A stretch of DNA of 50,828 bases from CAZYTO01 sp964650405 (GTDB lineage Bacteria > Acidobacteriota > Thermoanaerobaculia > Gp7-AA8): contig CAZYTO010000008.1 in assembly GCA_964650405.1 (NCBI GenBank), forward strand, positions 1 through 50,828, written 5' to 3'. Both the position numbers and the translations under genes were made by a program. The notes beneath the pieces are model-generated. The model did not search any database and was not told the origin of the DNA. It worked only from the letters and a program-made list of their open reading frames with translations. Shown one piece after another: positions 1 to 6,818 of this stretch (position 1 is the first letter of the stretch; each line of letters starts with the position of its first letter).

Positions 1-534
1 GAGAAGTGGGTCGGCAGCCTGATGGAGCAGCAGCATCGCACGATGATCGCGGCCATCAAGCGCGGCCGCTTCGACGCACCCGCGGACTCCACGAAATCCG
101 GCATCCCGCGGCCGACCATCGACGCCTCGCTCCTGGGCGCCGCCGGCGCCGTGGCGGCAACCGCGGGAGGCGACGAGAAGACCCTGGACCAGGTCATCAT
201 CGACTACCTCGCCTCCGAGGCCGAGAGCGAGCACCTCGAGCTCTCGATCATGAACGTTGTCGAGTTCTACGCCGGCACGCCCGTCGAGCTGCGCGTGGCC
301 ACCAGGAAGAGCCTCTCCCAGAACCCGATCGCCGCGGCCGCGATCGAGGTGAAGGTCATCTCCACCGTCGAAGCTCCCCGGGTCGTCTTCCGCGGCAAGA
401 CCGCGGCCGACGGCACCGCCGTCATCCGCTGCACCATCCCGCCGTTCCGTGAAGGCACCGCCGCGGTGATCATCTCCGCGCAGAGCGCCATCGGAAACGA
501 CGAGGTGAAGCAACTGGTGAAGCGCAAGAAATGA
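1..534 (+). CDS. Unknown protein, 5' end cut by window edge
   Basis: The frame is open from base 1, so the gene almost certainly begins outside the window; 177 residues are visible and an internal ATG at 22 is not convincing as the real start. I do not recognise the protein. The visible part has an Ala/Gly-rich stretch around residues 45-58, an acidic segment, and a C-terminal half of alternating hydrophobic strands (for example EVKVISTVEAPRVVF) that looks like an immunoglobulin-like or carboxypeptidase-regulatory beta-sandwich. It ends in a basic tail (KQLVKRKK). The next gene on the same strand starts 104 bp later after a small tandem repeat. The function is unknown. Confidence 0.6.
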   Translation, partial: EKWVGSLMEQQHRTMIAAIKRGRFDAPADSTKSGIPRPTIDASLLGAAGAVAATAGGDEKTLDQVIIDYLASEAESEHLELSIMNVVEFYAGTPVELRVATRKSLSQNPIAAAAIEVKVISTVEAPRVVFRGKTAADGTAVIRCTIPPFREGTAAVIISAQSAIGNDEVKQLVKRKK

Positions 535-568
535 GGGCGAAGCCCGAAGCGATCAGGAACCCTCTCCC

Positions 569-589
569 AACCACTCACCACTAACCACT
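569..589 (+). repeat. Short heptamer tandem array (3 units)
   Basis: Three consecutive 7-bp units, AACCACT, CACCACT and AACCACT, lie between the first two genes. It is the smallest member of the window-wide set of degenerate short-unit intergenic arrays. No reverse-complement partner is seen nearby. Confidence 0.6.
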
Positions 590-638
590 TTCCCCGTTCC
601 TCCCTGGCCCTCACTCTGCATTTGACAGCTTCGAGAAC

Positions 639-3053
639 ATGTTTCGCCGTCGTGCCTTTCGCGTGCTCGCCCTGCTGGCCGGGATCGCGGCCGTGCTCTA
701 CCTCCTGGTCAGCCTCTACCTCCCGTCCTCGCGGCGGCTGATCTTCGGCGTCGACCGGACGAACGGCGCCGTCCGCGTCGTCAGTTCGCACGTCACGTTC
801 CTGCCGCCGTTCCAGTTCTACCGCCTGACGTTCGACAAGCGCGACGGCTATGCCCAGCGCGACGGCGTCATCCGCATCGTCTCGAAGGACGGCGTGCCGG
901 TGACGATGCTCTACCGCCTCCGCTTCGGCATCGCCGCCGACCGCATCCCCGACGCCCGGCGGCTGGTGAACGACGGCTGGAGCGCCTGGATCCGGGCCCG
1001 CGTCGGCGAGGCCGTTTCGGCGGTGACGTCGCAGATCCCCATCGAGGATCTGCTCTCGCCAGCCTCGCAGTTCCACTCGCAGCGCGACCCGTTGCGGCAG
1101 ACCGTGGCGCGCCACCTCGCGGCCAGCGGCCTGTACGTCACGGCCTTCGAGATCGCCCGCCTGGAAGTCGATCGCGATGCGCTCCTGCGGGTGAAGCGCG
1201 TCGAGTTGCGCCGCGACGCGCGCAGCGTCCCCGGCCGCCTGGCCATCTTCGCCATCGACGGCGCGGACTGGGAACTGCTCCGGGAGCTGATGGGCGACGG
1301 ACGCCTGCCCAACCTGAAGGCCCTGGCCCAGGGCGGGGCCACCGGCTCGATGATGACCATCCAGCCCACCGTCTCGCCCATGCTCTGGACGACGGTCGCC
1401 ACCGGCCTCCCGCCCGACCGCCACGGCGTGCTCGACTTCACCGATCGTGACGCGCATGCACCGGTCGATGCCAACGCGCGCCGCGCGCCGGCACTGTGGG
1501 ACATCGCAGAGGCGTTCGGGCGGCCGACGGAGGTCGTCAACTGGTGGACGGCCTGGCCGCCGACGTCGAGCACCGGCGTGGTCTTCGACACGCCCGGCCC
1601 CGCGCTGGCAACAGCGATCTATCCGCCCACGCTCTCGGCACGCGCCCAGGCCCTGGCCGTGCCCGTCAGCACGGTCGGCTACGAGAACCTCCGCCGCTTT
1701 CTCAACATCACCCAGTCCGAGTTCAACACAGCCGTGGAGAGCGGCAATGCCGCCGATCCGGTCAACATCTTCCGGGCCATCCTGGCCAAGACGTGGACCG
1801 ACCACCGCGTGGCCATCAACCTCTACAACGAGCAGAAGCCGCTCGTGCTGATGGTGTCGTACGACGGTACCGACGCCGTCAATCATCTCTTCGCGCCGTT
1901 TCACCCGCCGTTTCGCGACGGCGTGAGCGAGTCCGGCTACCGCAGGTACTGGCCGGCCGTGACCAACTACTACGCCGAGATCGATCGCCTGCTCGGTGAG
2001 TGGATGAACGTCCTGCCGCCAGATACGACCGTGCTCATCACCTCCGCCCACGGCTTCCGCTGGGACCGGACCCGGCCGCGCGCGATGCCGAACGGCGGCG
2101 CGTCACTGGGCGATCATCGCAGCCCCGGCGTCTTCATTGCGTACGGCCAGCACGTCGCGGCGGCGCACGGTTATCACCCCATCTCCATCTACGACGTCGC
2201 CCCGACGGCTCTCACGCTGCTCGGTCTGCCGAAGGCCACGGACATGCCCGGAGGGGCCGCGACCTGGGCGTTGCCGAGCCTCGCGCCGGTGAAGTCCGTG
2301 CGCGTGGTCAGTTACGGCGAGTTCGTCGCGCAGCGACCCGTCGATACGTCCGAACACCTCGATGCGAAGTCCTACCAGCAGGTCCTGCAGGCCATCGGCC
2401 ACCTCAACGATCCGGCACGGAATGCCACGCCGCTGCTCGAGGAAAACGATCAGCCCGAGGAGACGAAGCCCCTGCCTCCGGATCAGTGGGCCCGCTACGC
2501 CTACTACAACAACCTCGGCGTGCAACTCCGCGGACAGGGGAAGACCACCGACGCCGTCGACGCCTTCAACACAGCCATCAAGCTGAATCCCTCGCGCCCG
2601 GTGCCGTATCTCAACCTGGCCATGGCCCTCTTCGACCGGCAGGCGTACGCCGACGCCGACGCGGCGTTCCTGCAGTCCGTGGCTCACGGGCTCCCGAATG
2701 CAGAAGAGTATTTCGTCGACTACGCGGCGCTCTACCGCGAGCGCAACAGCCCCACGCGCGCTATCGCGCTATTGTCCAGGGGGAAGGAGATGTTCCCGCA
2801 GTCCGCCGTCATCGCCGCGAACCTCGGCGCGACGCTCGTCTCCGTCAGCAGGTACACGGACGGTGTGCCCGAGCTCGAGCGCGCGCTGGGACTGCAGCCG
2901 TCCTCGACGCTCGTGCTCAACAACCTCGGCGTGTTCTACGCAAAGCACAACGACTACGCCCGCGCGCTCGATTACTGGAACCGCTCGCTCTCGATCGAGC
3001 CCCACCAGCCGCAGATTCGCGACGCGGCGAACGCGGCGCGGGCGCACTTGTGA
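639..3053 (+). CDS. Membrane-anchored SPFH-like / alkaline-phosphatase-family / TPR fusion protein
   Basis: The 804-residue protein has one N-terminal membrane helix (about residues 6-28). A 150-residue domain follows that reads like a Band-7/SPFH (prohibitin) fold: a strand-rich core, then RVGEAVSAVTSQIPIEDLLS and a helix ending in AFEIARLEVD. Residues about 205-560 match the nucleotide pyrophosphatase/phosphodiesterase branch of the alkaline phosphatase superfamily, with AIDGADW, a probable nucleophile Ser in PTVSPMLWTTVATG, DGTDAVNH, and GDHRSPGVF. The usual SDHG metal motif reads SAHG, so one metal-binding Asp is missing. Residues about 620-800 are TPRs. The likely substrate is an extracytoplasmic phosphoester, but the target is unknown and activity may be impaired. 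Family assignment is firm; the SPFH part is an inference. Confidence 0.85.
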   Translation: MFRRRAFRVLALLAGIAAVLYLLVSLYLPSSRRLIFGVDRTNGAVRVVSSHVTFLPPFQFYRLTFDKRDGYAQRDGVIRIVSKDGVPVTMLYRLRFGIAADRIPDARRLVNDGWSAWIRARVGEAVSAVTSQIPIEDLLSPASQFHSQRDPLRQTVARHLAASGLYVTAFEIARLEVDRDALLRVKRVELRRDARSVPGRLAIFAIDGADWELLRELMGDGRLPNLKALAQGGATGSMMTIQPTVSPMLWTTVATGLPPDRHGVLDFTDRDAHAPVDANARRAPALWDIAEAFGRPTEVVNWWTAWPPTSSTGVVFDTPGPALATAIYPPTLSARAQALAVPVSTVGYENLRRFLNITQSEFNTAVESGNAADPVNIFRAILAKTWTDHRVAINLYNEQKPLVLMVSYDGTDAVNHLFAPFHPPFRDGVSESGYRRYWPAVTNYYAEIDRLLGEWMNVLPPDTTVLITSAHGFRWDRTRPRAMPNGGASLGDHRSPGVFIAYGQHVAAAHGYHPISIYDVAPTALTLLGLPKATDMPGGAATWALPSLAPVKSVRVVSYGEFVAQRPVDTSEHLDAKSYQQVLQAIGHLNDPARNATPLLEENDQPEETKPLPPDQWARYAYYNNLGVQLRGQGKTTDAVDAFNTAIKLNPSRPVPYLNLAMALFDRQAYADADAAFLQSVAHGLPNAEEYFVDYAALYRERNSPTRAIALLSRGKEMFPQSAVIAANLGATLVSVSRYTDGVPELERALGLQPSSTLVLNNLGVFYAKHNDYARALDYWNRSLSIEPHQPQIRDAANAARAHL

Positions 3054-3112
3054 ATCTCGTCATCCTGCGCCCTTTTCACTGGTGGGTAGAAACCATCGAC
3101 GGGGGACCGGGG

Positions 3113-3181
3113 CACGCGGAGATCGCGGAGAATCGCGGAGGACTGAGTGCCTCCTCCGCGTCCTCCGCGTCCTCCGCGTGA
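3113..3181. repeat. Inverted nonamer arrays (CGCGGAGGA / TCCTCCGCG)
   Basis: Three degenerate copies of CGCGGAGGA at 3115-3142 face three copies of CCTCCGCGT at 3152-3179, so the transcript can fold into a long GC-rich hairpin. It lies between the convergent ends of the phosphodiesterase gene and the methyltransferase gene, where it could act as a two-way transcription barrier. Confidence 0.7.
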
Positions 3182-3234
3182 GTTGCTTCTTCGGCACGTA
3201 AAAAACCCGAATGACACTGGGAGTTTCTTGGAAC

Positions 3235-3317
3235 CGTAGCGAGAGACCTAGGCGTGAGTGGTTCTGCACGAAGCCTGGCATTGTTCGGAACCACCCACCC
3301 AGGTCCCTCGCGTACGC
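3235..3317. repeat. Long imperfect inverted repeat in convergent gap
   Basis: An arm at 3235-3264 (core GCGAGAGACCTAGG, ending GTGGTTC) is reverse-complementary, with a few mismatches, to 3288-3317 (GAACCAC ... GGTCCCTCGCG). Arms are about 30 bp and the loop about 23 nt. It differs in sequence from the short-unit arrays and probably represents another dispersed repeat family. Confidence 0.6.
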
Positions 3318-3329
3318 TCGGGATGACCG

Positions 3330-4067
3330 TTACCGCTTTCGCGTAACGAGAATCATTCGCGGTGCGCCGAGGCGGTACGGCTCACGCTGAGGCGAGGCGT
3401 ACATCGCTTCGACGTCGAGACCGTGGCGGTCGAACATGTCCCGCAGCTCGGCGGCGGTGAAGACCCACATGTGGGCGGTCTTCGTCTCGCGCGCTGCGCC
3501 GCGAAGGAACGAGTACTCCACGTCCAGCCGGCTTTCTTCGACGATGTACTTCGAGGAGCTGAAGAAGAGGATGTCGCCTACCTCGATCCAGCGCCGGTCG
3601 GTCAGCGAGGGGAGGAGCGACTCCGCCACCGTGCCGATTTCCAGGACGAAGGCCGCGCCTGGCCGCAACGCCCGGGCGATCGAGGCGACGGAGGCGTCCG
3701 TACCGCGGCGCCCGACGTAGCCGAAGCTGTTGCCGAAGCAGATCGCGCCGTCGAAGTATTCGCTCCACGGCAGCTCCCGCATGTCGCACTGAAGCCAGTC
3801 CACGGATACGCCCGCGGTTTCCGAGGCCGTTCGTGCCGAAGCGAGGAAGTGGGCGGAGATGTCGGCGCCCGTCATCCCGTAACCGGCGCGTGCCAGGGGA
3901 ATCGTATGGCGGCCGCCGCCGCAGGCTACGTCGAGGAGCTTCGTTTCGTCCGGCGGGCCGAAAACGCTCTGCAGGAAGGCGATGTCGTCATCGGGAGGCG
4001 GCGCCGCTGCCAGCCAGAAGTCGACTGCCGCACCGCTGAAAAACTCATGGATCCATGTGTCGCTCAA
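3330..4067 (-). CDS. Class I SAM-dependent methyltransferase
   Basis: A 245-residue Rossmann-fold methyltransferase. Motif I is LLDVACGGGRHTIPLARAGY, followed by the acidic end of strand 2 (GADISAHFL), CDMRELPW, and the motif IV region FDGAICFGNSFGYV. The substrate is unknown. I chose the TTG at 4067 because GGAG (complement of 4075-4078) lies 7 nt upstream and the protein fold begins there. The frame remains open to an ATG at 4244, but that extension reads straight through a REP-like palindrome and has no family similarity I can see. It is convergent with the phosphodiesterase gene and divergent from fur. Confidence 0.85.
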   Translation of the reverse strand: MSDTWIHEFFSGAAVDFWLAAAPPPDDDIAFLQSVFGPPDETKLLDVACGGGRHTIPLARAGYGMTGADISAHFLASARTASETAGVSVDWLQCDMRELPWSEYFDGAICFGNSFGYVGRRGTDASVASIARALRPGAAFVLEIGTVAESLLPSLTDRRWIEVGDILFFSSSKYIVEESRLDVEYSFLRGAARETKTAHMWVFTAAELRDMFDRHGLDVEAMYASPQREPYRLGAPRMILVTRKR

Positions 4068-4085
4068 TGTCGTTCTCCATTCGTT

Positions 4086-4188
4086 GTAGGGCACGACTGC
4101 GTCGTGCCGAATCCCGGTCTGCGCGTGGATCGGACGATGCGCGCCACCGCCCGCCCACGGAATTCGGCACGACGCAGTCGTGCCCTGC
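4086..4188. repeat. REP-like double palindrome, copy 1
   Basis: Two 24-bp arms, 4089-4112 and 4162-4185, are perfect reverse complements of each other. Each arm is itself a palindrome, GGCACGAC-TGC-GTCGTGCC. The 49-bp centre holds a CCACC..CCCGCCC tract that also appears in the copy at 9605-9700. This is the architecture of paired REP elements. No coding function is apparent. Confidence 0.85.
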
Positions 4189-4309
4189 AGGAAATCGGGC
4201 GGACACACGTGCGTCATGTCCGCGCGAACATCGGAGGGAATCATCGAGGCAGGATCAGAGGTCGGCGTAGGTCAGAGGCGAACTCGGCACGGATGATACA
4301 GGACGGCGC

Positions 4310-4395
4310 GGGCGAGCGGGAGACGGGGGGCGAGCGGCGAGCGGGGGGTGCGGCGGGCAGACCTGCTTCGCCGCTCGCCGCTCGCCATGACCCGC
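4310..4395. repeat. Heptamer hairpin array (CGAGCGG family), copy 1
   Basis: The 16-mer GGCGAGCGGCGAGCGG at 4329-4344 is the exact reverse complement of CCGCTCGCCGCTCGCC at 4371-4386, separated by 26 nt. Extra degenerate units flank both arms. It sits between the REP-like element and the fur promoter. The same 16-mer recurs at 44569-44584. Confidence 0.8.
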
Positions 4396-4433
4396 TCGCC
4401 GCCTCACCCAGACCTGTGATGAACGGCACACTC

Positions 4434-4463
4434 TTGACTCGACTCGGCCCGGCAAAATAGACT
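4434..4463 (+). promoter_or_regulatory. Candidate sigma-70-type promoter of the fur cluster
   Basis: TTGACT at 4434-4439 and TAGACT at 4458-4463 are separated by 18 bp, which predicts transcription from about 4470. That places the Fur-box palindrome across the start of the transcript, a standard repression geometry. Confidence 0.6.
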
Positions 4464-4471
4464 TGTAATCG

Positions 4472-4494
4472 CAATTGAGACTCAATCTCAATTG
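4472..4494. promoter_or_regulatory. Fur box-like perfect palindrome
   Basis: CAATTGAGA-CTCAA-TCTCAATTG is a perfect 9-5-9 inverted repeat in a GC-rich background, 13 bp before the fur start codon. Size, AT-richness and the TTGAGA/TCTCAA cores resemble Fur-family operators. Because it heads a cluster that begins with fur and an iron permease, iron-dependent autoregulation is the simplest reading. Confidence 0.75.
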
Positions 4495-4507
4495 TTCTCA
4501 GAGTCAG

Positions 4508-5011
4508 ATGCCTTCTGTCGAACGAGAGGTCCAGCGCTTTCAACAGTTCCTGGGCGGCCAGGGACTGAAGCTCACCAATGAGCGCACGGCCCTCGTCCGC
4601 GAGATCTTCGCCATTCACTACCACTTCGAGGCCGACGAGCTTCTCTTCAAGATGAAGGAGAAGCGCGTCAAGATCTCCCGGGCCACCGTCTACCGCACGC
4701 TGGAGCTGCTGGTGAAGTCGGGGATGGTCCGCCGCGTCCACCTCGGCGAGGACCACTACCACTATGAGCACGTCACCGGGAACTCGCACCACGACCATCT
4801 CATCTGCACCACGTGCGGCACGGTCATCGAGTTCAACGACCCGCTGCTCGAGGCCCGGCAGCATGAGATCTGCGAGCGAAAGAAGTTCACCCCCACCTTC
4901 CACAACCTTCAGATCCTCGGCCTGTGCGATTCGTGCCGCAGGAAGGGCGAGCAGCCCGACGCCCCCGACCGCGTGAAGATGATTGCCCAGACCGTGCAGT
5001 TGCGAAAGTGA
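4508..5011 (+). CDS. fur: Ferric uptake regulator family repressor (Fur)
   Basis: A 167-residue Fur-family regulator. The N-terminal winged helix contains LTNERTALVREIFAIHYHFE and the recognition-helix region ISRATVYRTLELLVKSG. The C-terminal dimerisation domain has the metal-rich HYHYEHVTGNSHHDHLIC motif and two CxxC pairs (CTTC, CDSC) that would bind structural zinc. A TTG at 4475 could extend the frame, but it lies inside the palindromic operator, so I use ATG 4508. It is followed after 27 bp by the iron permease gene and probably represses its own operon when iron is plentiful. Zur or PerR specificity cannot be excluded from sequence alone. Confidence 0.9.
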   Translation: MPSVEREVQRFQQFLGGQGLKLTNERTALVREIFAIHYHFEADELLFKMKEKRVKISRATVYRTLELLVKSGMVRRVHLGEDHYHYEHVTGNSHHDHLICTTCGTVIEFNDPLLEARQHEICERKKFTPTFHNLQILGLCDSCRRKGEQPDAPDRVKMIAQTVQLRK

Positions 5012-5038
5012 CCCCGAACGATCAAGGACCCCATCGAA

Positions 5039-5800
5039 ATGCTCCCAGCTCTCGTCATCGTCTTTCGTGAAGGCTTCGAAGCCTTCATTACCGTCGCCAT
5101 CATCCTCGCGTACCTCCGCAAGACCGGCCGCGACTGGCTGCGGCCCACCGTCTATGCCGGCATCGTCATCTCGCTCATCGCCAGCGGCGGCCTCGGCTAC
5201 ATCCTCGGCCAGATCAACGAGTCGCTCTGGGAGGGCATCCTAGGGCTCGTGGCCGCCGTGCTCGTGGCGACGTTCGTCGTCCACGTCTGGCGCACGGCGC
5301 CGATGATGAAGCGGGACATGGAGACCAAGCTGGAAACGGCTTCGGCGAAGTCGTCCAGCTTCCTGGCCGTGGCCGGCGTGTTCGTTTTCACGGTGCTGAT
5401 GGTCACGCGCGAAGGGATGGAAGCGGCGCTGCTGCTCATCCAGGTGCGCAGCAACCACGGCATGTTCCTCGGCTCGATCGCCGGCCTGTGCGCCGCGGCC
5501 CTGATGTCCTGGGCATGGGCGCACTACGGCCACCGCATCAACATCAAGCGCTTCTTCCAGGTGACCGGCCTCTTCCTGCTGCTCTTCACGCTACAGATCG
5601 TCTTCTACGCCGTGCATGAGCTCTCCGAGGCCGAAGTGCTCGGGAGATGGAGCAACGCGATTCACAACGCCACCGAGCCTTACTCGCCCGTCGGCTACTA
5701 CGGGAAGTGGGTCTCGATCGGCATGCTCGGACTGTGTGCGGCGTGGCTGGCCGCCGTCTCGATCAAAGACCGTCTCGAACGAACGAATCTGACCGCATAA
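5039..5800 (+). CDS. FTR1-family iron permease
   Basis: A 253-residue polytopic membrane protein with two REGxE motifs, REGFEAF (about residue 10) and REGMEAA (about residue 122), the hallmark iron-binding sites of Ftr1/EfeU permeases. About seven hydrophobic helices are visible. The family moves iron across the cytoplasmic membrane, usually coupled to an external redox partner. Here the partners encoded next door are not EfeO/EfeB but flavin-based proteins (ApbE, FMN-binding protein, His-rich membrane protein). AAGGA lies 11 nt before the ATG. It sits 27 bp after fur and 4 bp before the ApbE gene. Confidence 0.92.
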   Translation: MLPALVIVFREGFEAFITVAIILAYLRKTGRDWLRPTVYAGIVISLIASGGLGYILGQINESLWEGILGLVAAVLVATFVVHVWRTAPMMKRDMETKLETASAKSSSFLAVAGVFVFTVLMVTREGMEAALLLIQVRSNHGMFLGSIAGLCAAALMSWAWAHYGHRINIKRFFQVTGLFLLLFTLQIVFYAVHELSEAEVLGRWSNAIHNATEPYSPVGYYGKWVSIGMLGLCAAWLAAVSIKDRLERTNLTA

Positions 5801-5804
5801 GCCG

Positions 5805-6818
5805 ATGAAAACCACCGCTCTGGTGCTGTTTCTTGGGATAGGTGTCTTCGCACGACCGGCCGAGGCCGTCACGCGGGCCCGGTATCTTATGGGAACGATC
5901 TGCGAGATCGAGGCCGCGGACGCGCGCGAGATCGACGCCGCGTTCGACGAAGGGGCGCGCATCGAGCGGCTGATCAGCACCTGGCGCGACGACACGGAGC
6001 TGGCGCGCCTCAACCGCGGCGGGATCGCCACCGTTTCGCACGAGCTCTACGCGCTGCTCCGCGACGCCATGACGTTTGCACACGATACCGGCGGCGCCTT
6101 CAACCCGCTCGTCCGCCCGCTGATCGACCTCTGGCGTACACGCGCCGAGGGCCGCGTCCCGGGCGAGACAGCGCGGAAGGAGGCCGTCGCGCGCGTTGCG
6201 CTCGCAAATGCGCAGTTCTGTGGAGGCCGGACCATCACCTCCGGCGCGAGCTCTTCCGTCCAGGAGCAGGCATCGGCGGAACATCATGAAGACGGACAGG
6301 ATTGTCCGTCCCCCACGATCCGGCTCATGAACGGCGCGCAGTTCGAAGAGGGCGGCTTCGGAAAGGGCTACGCGCTCGGCAGGATGCTGGAGAAGATCAC
6401 GGCGCCGCACGCGGTGCTGAATTTCGGCGGCCAGATCCTCGTTCGCGGCAGCGCGCGGGTCACGATCGCGCATCCGCTCCACCGCGACCTGCCGCTGGTG
6501 GCGCTGACGCTGACGAACGCGTCGCTGTCGACGAGCAGCGGCTCGGAGAAGGCGTTCCTCGTGGACGGCGTCCGCTTCTCGCACATCATCGACCCCGCCA
6601 GCGGCATCGCTCTGCCGCCGCGCGGGTCGGTCTCGGTGATCGACGCCTCGCCCTTCGTCGCGGACGCGCTTTCGACCGCCCTCTACGTCATGGGCCCGGA
6701 GCGCGGCCTGGCCTGGGCACGTGGCCACGGTGTGACTGCGATTTTCATCAGCGAAACAGGGGAAGTAACGACGTCGTCGCCCATCGATGGCTTGACGACG
6801 ATGAAGGAGAATCCGTGA
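5805..6818 (+). CDS. apbE: FAD:protein FMN transferase (ApbE family), with an insertion
   Basis: A 337-residue protein with a signal peptide (about residues 1-21). It carries RYLMGTICEIE, FNPLVRPLIDLW, GGFGKGYALGRM, a SHIIDPASG motif and VADALSTALYVMG with the metal-binding Asp and Thr of ApbE enzymes. The family transfers FMN from FAD to a Ser/Thr of extracytoplasmic FMN-binding domains, and a candidate target is encoded three genes downstream. Residues about 138-171 form a Cys/Ser/Gln-rich segment not expected in the family. It is encoded by a GC-rich stretch containing a palindrome, so it looks like an in-frame repeat insertion in a surface loop. The next gene overlaps the stop codon. Confidence 0.9.
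   Translation: MKTTALVLFLGIGVFARPAEAVTRARYLMGTICEIEAADAREIDAAFDEGARIERLISTWRDDTELARLNRGGIATVSHELYALLRDAMTFAHDTGGAFNPLVRPLIDLWRTRAEGRVPGETARKEAVARVALANAQFCGGRTITSGASSSVQEQASAEHHEDGQDCPSPTIRLMNGAQFEEGGFGKGYALGRMLEKITAPHAVLNFGGQILVRGSARVTIAHPLHRDLPLVALTLTNASLSTSSGSEKAFLVDGVRFSHIIDPASGIALPPRGSVSVIDASPFVADALSTALYVMGPERGLAWARGHGVTAIFISETGEVTTSSPIDGLTTMKENP
6230..6325. repeat. Palindrome-bearing insertion inside apbE
   Basis: GACGGACA-GGAT-TGTCCGTC at 6291-6310 is a perfect 8-4-8 palindrome in the middle of a roughly 100-bp stretch that interrupts the conserved ApbE sequence without breaking the frame. The boundaries are estimated from where family similarity stops (after ANAQF) and resumes (at IRLMNGAQ). 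Confidence 0.6.

Noticed and set aside
267..2051. A 594-codon open frame antisense to the phosphodiesterase gene
   Set aside because: Arg/Gly/His-rich composition typical of shadow frames in GC-rich DNA; it crosses two real genes and shows no domain, whereas the plus-strand frames carry clear motifs.
4068..4244. N-terminal extension of the methyltransferase to ATG 4244
   Set aside because: The extension is encoded by the REP-like palindrome and shows no family similarity, while a good Shine-Dalgarno sequence precedes TTG 4067.
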